NCBI GenBank assembly: GCA_963732655.1
Contig: CAVTAI010000005.1
Coordinates: 124,001 to 188,000, forward strand
Direction of reading: 5' to 3'
Source of the DNA: CAVTWS01 sp963732655
Lineage (GTDB): Bacteria > Actinomycetota > Acidimicrobiia > Acidimicrobiales > SHLQ01
DNA length: 64,000 bases
In this document: positions 59,597 to 64,000 of the stretch, piece by piece
How the letters are laid out: the number at the start of each line of letters is the position of its first letter
Position numbering within the stretch: position 1 is the stretch's first letter
Translations under genes and position numbers: made by a program
The notes under the pieces: generated by a model
The model's input: only the letters and a program-made list of their open reading frames with translations
What the model was told of the DNA's origin: nothing
The model's database searches: none

Positions 59597-60811
59597 ATGA
59601 GAGTGGTGATCGTCGGCGCTGGTGGTGTGGGATCGGCGGTGGCCACGGTGGCGGCCGGCCGGCAGGTGTTCCGGGAGGTGTGGTTGGCCGATGTGGACGC
59701 CGGGCGTGCCGTGGCCGCCGCGGAACGAACCGGCGACGACCGCTTCCGCGGCGTCGGGGTCGACGCGTCGAATCGGGCCGATCTCGTCGAGCTCTTCACC
59801 ACCGCCAAGGCGGACGCCGTTCTGAACGCCTGCGACCCCCGTTTCAACATGGCCATCTTCGACGCCGCGCTGGCCGCCGGATGTCATTACATCGACATGG
59901 CGGCCAGCCTCTCGGAGCGCCACGCAGAACGCCCCTATGAACTGCCGGGTGTCGTCTTGGGCGACGATCAGTTCGCTCGGCACGACGACTGGCTCGCCCG
60001 GGAGCGTCTGGCCATCGTCGGCCTCGGCATCGAGCCGGGATTCTCCGATGTCGTTGCCCGGTATGCCGCCGACCACCTCTTCTCCGAGATCGACGAGATC
60101 GGTGTGCGTGACGGCGCCGACCTCGTCGTCGACGGCTACGAGTTCGCCCCGACGTTCTCCATCTGGACGACGATCGAAGAATGCCTCAACCCTCCGGTGG
60201 TGTTCGAGCGGGACCGAGGCCTGTTCTGCACCGAACCGTTCAGTGAGCCCGAAGTTTTCGTGTTCCCGGAGGGAATCGGCCCGGTCGAGTGCGTGAACGT
60301 CGAGCACGAGGAAGTGCCGTTCATCTCCCGACATGTCGACGCCGGGCGGGTCACGTTCAAGTACGGCTTGGGCGACCGGTTCATCGAGGTGCTGCGCACG
60401 CTGCACCTGCTCGGACTCGACGGCACCGAACCGATCGACGTGCGCGGCCAGATGGTGTCGCCCCGGGATGTCGTCGCCGCCGCCCTGCCGAACCCGGCGA
60501 ACCTCGGTGACCGCATGCACGGCAAGACGTGCGCGGGCGTCTACGTGACCGGCCGCGGGACCGATGGTCGGCCGCGCTCGTCGTACCTTTATCACGTGGC
60601 CGACAACGACGAATGCATGGCTCGCTGGGGCCATCAGGCGGTGGTGTGGCAGACGGCCGTGAACCCGATCGTGGGGCTCGAGCTCCTGGCCGAAGGCGTC
60701 TGGGGTGGCGCCGGGGTACTCGTCCCGGAGCAGTTCGAACCCCGGCCGTTCCTCGATCGTTTCGTCGATGTGGCGGGCCCGTGGGGTCACGAGGACCGAG
60801 AGGGGTCCTGA
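59597..60811 (+). CDS. Saccharopine dehydrogenase-like NAD(P)-dependent oxidoreductase
   Basis: The ATG at 59597 follows GAGG; 404 residues (an upstream in-frame ATG at 59569 is possible). The N-terminal fold has MRVVIVGAGGVGSAVATVAA and WLADVDAGRA, then NACDPRFNMAIFDAALAAGC and CHYIDMAASLSE. The C-terminal domain contains GIEPGFSDVVARYAADHL and YHVADNDECMARWGHQAVVW. The family includes saccharopine, carboxynorspermidine and other imine-forming dehydrogenases; lysine or polyamine metabolism is likely. Monocistronic. Confidence 0.87.
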   Translation: MRVVIVGAGGVGSAVATVAAGRQVFREVWLADVDAGRAVAAAERTGDDRFRGVGVDASNRADLVELFTTAKADAVLNACDPRFNMAIFDAALAAGCHYIDMAASLSERHAERPYELPGVVLGDDQFARHDDWLARERLAIVGLGIEPGFSDVVARYAADHLFSEIDEIGVRDGADLVVDGYEFAPTFSIWTTIEECLNPPVVFERDRGLFCTEPFSEPEVFVFPEGIGPVECVNVEHEEVPFISRHVDAGRVTFKYGLGDRFIEVLRTLHLLGLDGTEPIDVRGQMVSPRDVVAAALPNPANLGDRMHGKTCAGVYVTGRGTDGRPRSSYLYHVADNDECMARWGHQAVVWQTAVNPIVGLELLAEGVWGGAGVLVPEQFEPRPFLDRFVDVAGPWGHEDREGS

Positions 60812-60971
60812 CCGGCGGACCGAGCCGCATTGCCCTTGTCCCGACCCGATTGTGTCCATAGAGTGTCGAAAGGGCTACGAGCGGGTAAGGATCCGACCGC
60901 TCGACCGGCCTGTTGTCAGTCGTGTTTGTGGTGTCAGTCGTGTTGTGGCGATTCCGGAGGGAGGGCCGATC

Positions 60972-61763
60972 GTGCAGACGAACATGTCGTCCTTCGGTAC
61001 CTGGGAACGTCGGCGGATCAGCCCGCGCATCCTCATCGAGGTGGCGTTCTGCGGGGCCCTGTTCGTGGGGTACCGGATGGCCCGTACCCTCTCACGCGAG
61101 CAGTTCAGCCAAGCGTTCAGCAACGCCCGCCGGGTCATTCGGTTCGAGCAGGTCACCGGCCTCTTCGTCGAAAGCGACCTGCAGTCGTGGATCATCGGCA
61201 ATCGCGCCGTCGTCTGGCTCTTCAACGGCTATTACGTGGGCGCGCACTTCCCGATCACGGTGGCCACGCTGGCGCTCGTGTACATCTACCGGGCACCGCT
61301 CTATGGGCATCTGCGCCGCTCGATGCTGACCACCACGGTGCTGGCGCTGATCATCCACGTGATGTTCCCGCTGGCGCCGCCGCGCATGGTCACCGGGCAC
61401 GGATTCGTCGACACGCTGCAGACCGTCGGGCCGACCATCTACGACGCCAGCGCCGTCCAGGAATCGGCCAACCAGATCGCCGCCATGCCGTCGCTGCACT
61501 TCGGCTGGGCCCTGTTCGTCGCCTACGCGGCCTTCACCTCGTTCCGAAGCCGGTGGCGGTACCTGGTCGTGCTCCACCCGCTGTTCACGCTGCTGTCGAT
61601 CGTGTTCACCGCGAACCACTACATCATCGACGCCCTCGTGGCCGCCGTGCTCGTGGTCGTGGCGATCGGCCTCGACAACGCGGGCTGGGCCTTGTGGGGT
61701 CGTCTGGCGTCGTCGTCCGGGCGACGCGCCCACGCCGTCGAGGAGCTCGACACCGCGGCCTGA
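60972..61763 (+). CDS. PAP2-family membrane phosphatase/phosphotransferase
   Basis: A GTG at 60972, placed by a strong GGAGGGAGG site seven bases upstream, gives 263 residues; six TM helices are predicted. Catalytic elements are IAAMPSLHFGWALFVAYAAF (PSxHFGW motif) and IVFTANHYIIDALVA (the second catalytic His with Asp), the arrangement of the inositol phosphorylceramide synthase/aureobasidin-type PAP2_3 group. A C55 or phosphatidyl headgroup phosphatase or phospholipid headgroup transferase is likely. FEQVTGLFVESDLQSWI is a conserved element before the second helix in this group. Confidence 0.85.
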   Translation: MQTNMSSFGTWERRRISPRILIEVAFCGALFVGYRMARTLSREQFSQAFSNARRVIRFEQVTGLFVESDLQSWIIGNRAVVWLFNGYYVGAHFPITVATLALVYIYRAPLYGHLRRSMLTTTVLALIIHVMFPLAPPRMVTGHGFVDTLQTVGPTIYDASAVQESANQIAAMPSLHFGWALFVAYAAFTSFRSRWRYLVVLHPLFTLLSIVFTANHYIIDALVAAVLVVVAIGLDNAGWALWGRLASSSGRRAHAVEELDTAA

Positions 61764-61892
61764 ACCCCCCCGAACAGAGGCGTATTTTCGGGCGCCCATG
61801 GCTGGCATCGCGGTCGGCCGCGGGTAAGGATGCGTCTCCACCGGTGGGCGGCCGGACACTCGGCCATCGCGGTCGAGCGCTGAGGAGGCGCA

Positions 61893-62849
61893 ATGCGATT
61901 CAACCGACGAGCCCGGCTCGACACGTCCGAGATCCACGATCGGCGCGGGAGCCCCGGTCGGGGCGGGCAGGTCGCCGCGGGCGCCGGTGGCTTGGGCATC
62001 GTGGGCCTCATCCTGGCCGTGCTCATGGGAGCGTTCGGGGGCGGAGGCGGAGGCGGAGGGGTGGGCACCGGCGGGGGCGGTGGTCTCAGCGACATCCTCA
62101 GTGGGCAGGTCGCGGGCGCCGGGTCATCCGGTTCGGCTGACAACACCCAGCTGGAAGCCACGTGCCAGACCGGCGCTGACGCCAACGAGAACGAGGACTG
62201 CCTCATCGTCGGCACCGTCAACAGCGTGCAGGACTACTGGGTCGCCGAGTTCGAGGCCAGCAACCTCCAGTACCAACCGGCGTTCACCAACTTCTTCACC
62301 GGCAGCGTCACCACGGGGTGCGGCGGGGCGACGGAGGCCGTCGGGCCGTTCTACTGCCCGGCCGACCAGCAGGTGTATATCGAGCTCGGGTTCTTCGACC
62401 TGCTCGAGACCCAGTTCGGCGCGAGCGGGGGCGATTTCGCCCGCGCCTACGTCATCGCCCATGAGTACGGTCACCACGTCCAGAACCTGCTCGGCACCTC
62501 GGCCCAGGTGCAGCAGCCGGGCGATCGCGAGGGCGAGGACAGCGCCAGCGTGCGCCTGGAGCTCCAGGCTGACTGCTACGCCGGGGTGTGGGCCAACGAA
62601 GCCACGACCAGCCCCGATCCCGCCACCGGGCAGCCCCTCATCGTGGAACTCACCGATGAGGACATCGACGAGGCCCTCTCCGCTGCGGCGGCCGTCGGCG
62701 ACGATCGCATCCAGGAATCGGCCACTGGACGGGTCGATCCCGAGAGCTGGACCCACGGCAGCTCCGAGCAGCGCCAACGCTGGTTCCGGGTGGGCCTGAA
62801 CTCCGGCGACCCGGAGCAGTGCGACACGTTCAATACCAACGACCTGTAG
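61893..62849 (+). CDS. YpfJ-family neutral zinc metallopeptidase
   Basis: A 318-residue protein with an ATG after GAGGAGG. One TM helix (about 31-47) follows a basic N terminus, then a Gly-rich spacer. The catalytic motif YVIAHEYGHHVQNLL gives H190, E191 and H194, with LELQADCYAGVWAN supplying the third ligand. The peptidase domain faces outside. The family (DUF/YpfJ, putative neutral zinc metallopeptidase) has broad bacterial distribution with no fixed substrate. Its end is followed by a 16-bp-stem bidirectional terminator shared with the SurE gene. Confidence 0.88.
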   Translation: MRFNRRARLDTSEIHDRRGSPGRGGQVAAGAGGLGIVGLILAVLMGAFGGGGGGGGVGTGGGGGLSDILSGQVAGAGSSGSADNTQLEATCQTGADANENEDCLIVGTVNSVQDYWVAEFEASNLQYQPAFTNFFTGSVTTGCGGATEAVGPFYCPADQQVYIELGFFDLLETQFGASGGDFARAYVIAHEYGHHVQNLLGTSAQVQQPGDREGEDSASVRLELQADCYAGVWANEATTSPDPATGQPLIVELTDEDIDEALSAAAAVGDDRIQESATGRVDPESWTHGSSEQRQRWFRVGLNSGDPEQCDTFNTNDL

Positions 62850-62850
62850 A

Positions 62851-62884
62851 GGTTCGGCCGGCAACCCTGGTTGCCGGCCGAACC
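62851..62884. terminator. Perfect 16-bp stem hairpin between convergent genes
   Basis: Bases 62851-62866 are exactly complementary to 62869-62884, leaving a two-base loop. It sits two bases after the peptidase stop and 39 bases before the SurE stop on the opposite strand. The symmetry suits termination in both directions, but no T-run follows on either side. Confidence 0.8.
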
Positions 62885-62922
62885 ATCTCTGGTCGGCCTG
62901 ACGGCCTGATCGAACGGCGGGT

Positions 62923-63873
62923 TCAGCCGCCGGCGGTGATGGCGTCGAACGTCTCGGGCACGTCGATCTCGGCCACGGCGGCGTAGCCGTTGACGAACGC
63001 GTCGACGTCGTCGACGAACTCGGTGAGCGTCGACGCGCAGTCGACGGTCACCGCATCGCGATCGCCGATGACGATCGCCAGCGGAACGTCGACGACGCCC
63101 TGCACCTCGCCGACCGAGCAGGACGGGATGTTCACGTTGAACAGCAGGTTGGGGGTGGTGCCGGCGTCTGAGGCGGCCAGCAACTCGTCACGGTGCTCCT
63201 CGAGGAACGACAGGACCACCTCAACACCGCTGGCGAAATCGAACTGGTCAGGGGGGATGATGCCCTGGCTGAAGGCCGCGGCGGGGAGGCCGTTCTCGGC
63301 GGCGATGCGTCCGGCGCCGACCGTGCCCGAGAGTCCGGCGAACGCGCCGATGTTCTGACCGCTGTTGATCCCGGAGAAGACGACGTGGGGCCGTTCGGAC
63401 AGGTTGGCCAGGGCCCAGATCACGGTGTCGCCGGGGAACCCGTCGACCGCGATGGCCGGGTAGCCGCTCGGGGTGGTGACCTCCGAAGATGTCAGCTCAC
63501 CCGGGGTGGTCTGCGAACCGGTACCGCTCTGGTTGCCGCTCGGAGCCACCACGGTGACCTCGACATCGGGAAGCTGGATGAGCGCCTGCACCATGGCGTC
63601 GAGCCCCGGGCCGGTGTAGCCGTCGTCGTTCGTCACCAGGATCCGGAGTGGCTCGGGGGCCACCGTGGTGGTGGTCTCGGCGACTGACGTGGTCGTCTCG
63701 GCGGCCACGGTGGTCGTGGTCGCCGCGCTGTCCTCAGGAGCCCCACCGTCGTCGGGTGCCGTCGTGGTTGTCTCGTCGGCCGAGATGTCAGCGCTGGCGT
63801 CGTCATCGTCCCCGCACGACGTGAAGATGAGGGCCACGCTCAGTGCGGCGATGACCAGGGCGCGTCGGGACAT
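62923..63873 (-). CDS. Exported SurE-family nucleotidase lipoprotein
   Basis: A 316-residue protein with a lipoprotein signal (SVALIFTSC, Cys20), Asp-rich start and a Thr-rich TTTT linker. The SurE catalytic domain follows: RILVTNDDGYTGPGLDAMV (metal-binding DD), VVAPSGNQSGTGSQTT, FSGINSGQNIGAFAGLSGTV. SurE is normally a cytoplasmic 5'/3'-nucleotidase; a lipid-anchored, extracytoplasmic form would act on extracellular or periplasmic nucleotides for phosphate or nucleoside salvage. The ATG is placed by GAGAGGAA upstream. It converges on the peptidase through the 16-bp hairpin. Confidence 0.88.
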   Translation of the reverse strand: MSRRALVIAALSVALIFTSCGDDDDASADISADETTTTAPDDGGAPEDSAATTTTVAAETTTSVAETTTTVAPEPLRILVTNDDGYTGPGLDAMVQALIQLPDVEVTVVAPSGNQSGTGSQTTPGELTSSEVTTPSGYPAIAVDGFPGDTVIWALANLSERPHVVFSGINSGQNIGAFAGLSGTVGAGRIAAENGLPAAAFSQGIIPPDQFDFASGVEVVLSFLEEHRDELLAASDAGTTPNLLFNVNIPSCSVGEVQGVVDVPLAIVIGDRDAVTVDCASTLTEFVDDVDAFVNGYAAVAEIDVPETFDAITAGG

Positions 63874-63920
63874 GGATGGTTCCTCTCGGATGGGCCGGCT
63901 GGGAGTCCGGCCGGGGCAGC

Positions 63921-64000
63921 CTACGAGCGACCGAAGTCGTCGTCGAAGCGTTCGATGTCGTCTTCGCCGAAGTAGTCACCCGTTTGGACCTCGACGAAGA
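63921..64000 (-). CDS. C-terminal end of a cupin protein (mannose-6-phosphate isomerase-like)
   Basis: Only the last 25 residues are in the window: FVEVQTGDYFGEDDIERFDD then DFGRS and a TAG stop. The pattern of E-V-Q-x-G-x-Y-x-GEDDI closely matches the C-terminal cupin strand of type II mannose-6-phosphate isomerase and of mannose-1-phosphate guanylyltransferase fusions. If correct it would complete a mannose/GDP-mannose route with the gene at 45860. Upstream sequence is needed. Confidence 0.6.
   Translation of the reverse strand, partial: FVEVQTGDYFGEDDIERFDDDFGRS

Overview
The window is about 64 kb of GC-rich DNA (roughly two-thirds G+C). Genes are tightly packed in short same-strand runs, with frequent GTGA, ATGA and TGATG stop/start overlaps. 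GTG starts are common. TANNNT boxes recur 6-8 bases upstream of start codons, which suggests much leaderless transcription. Exported proteins carry Thr-rich TTTT linkers and Asp-rich lipoprotein N termini. Together these suggest an uncultured-type actinobacterium, most likely class Acidimicrobiia; this is an inference from style, not a database result. I saw no rRNA, tRNA, CRISPR array, prophage or insertion sequence.

Layout. (1) 1-20125 is a surface-polysaccharide region. It holds five GT2 glycosyltransferases, two GT-C-like membrane proteins, two methyltransferases, a radical SAM protein, sugar oxidoreductases and an RmlC-like epimerase. A WlbA/WlbB/WlbC-like set at 14757-17331 could make an N-acylated amino sugar nucleotide. 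(2) 20205-24665 is the most unusual locus. It encodes MauE- and MauD-like redox maturation proteins around a Tat-exported, 26-cysteine protein resembling the methylamine dehydrogenase light chain but fused to four repeat domains. A 26-residue ORF, a membrane protein and a 155-residue protein follow, with no heavy-chain gene. (3) 24775-31871 holds an Asp/Glu-repeat lipoprotein, an LpdA-type flavoprotein, an orphan antitoxin with a broken toxin, a biotin carboxylase subunit next to biotin ligase, an SDR and a class IV aminotransferase. (4) 32060-46867 is a second envelope-polysaccharide region: LCP ligase, UDP-glucose dehydrogenase, UDP-xylose synthase, GDP-fucose synthase, three GT4 enzymes, an epimerase and a nucleotidyltransferase. 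It is interrupted by an AAA-ATPase relic, an M20 amidohydrolase and an ArsR/SRPBCC pair. (5) 46833-64000 is mixed: a 32-residue membrane peptide with a diguanylate cyclase and a DUF5317 protein, a CtpE-like P-type ATPase, Nudix, SDR/SnoaL/metallo-beta-lactamase genes, an APH-type kinase with an EthD-like protein, a cNMP-binding protein, a saccharopine-dehydrogenase-like enzyme, PAP2, a zinc peptidase, an exported SurE and the end of a cupin gene.

Two window-wide patterns cut across this map. Five otherwise well-conserved genes are each broken by one frameshift, always of the class repaired by removing one base, and four of the five lie at or beside CCGCG/CGCGG. Systematic sequence error is therefore as likely as gene decay. 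Short tandem repeats (8, 25, 30, 31, 33, 34 and 36 bp units) are also unusually frequent, several inside or at the very end of genes.
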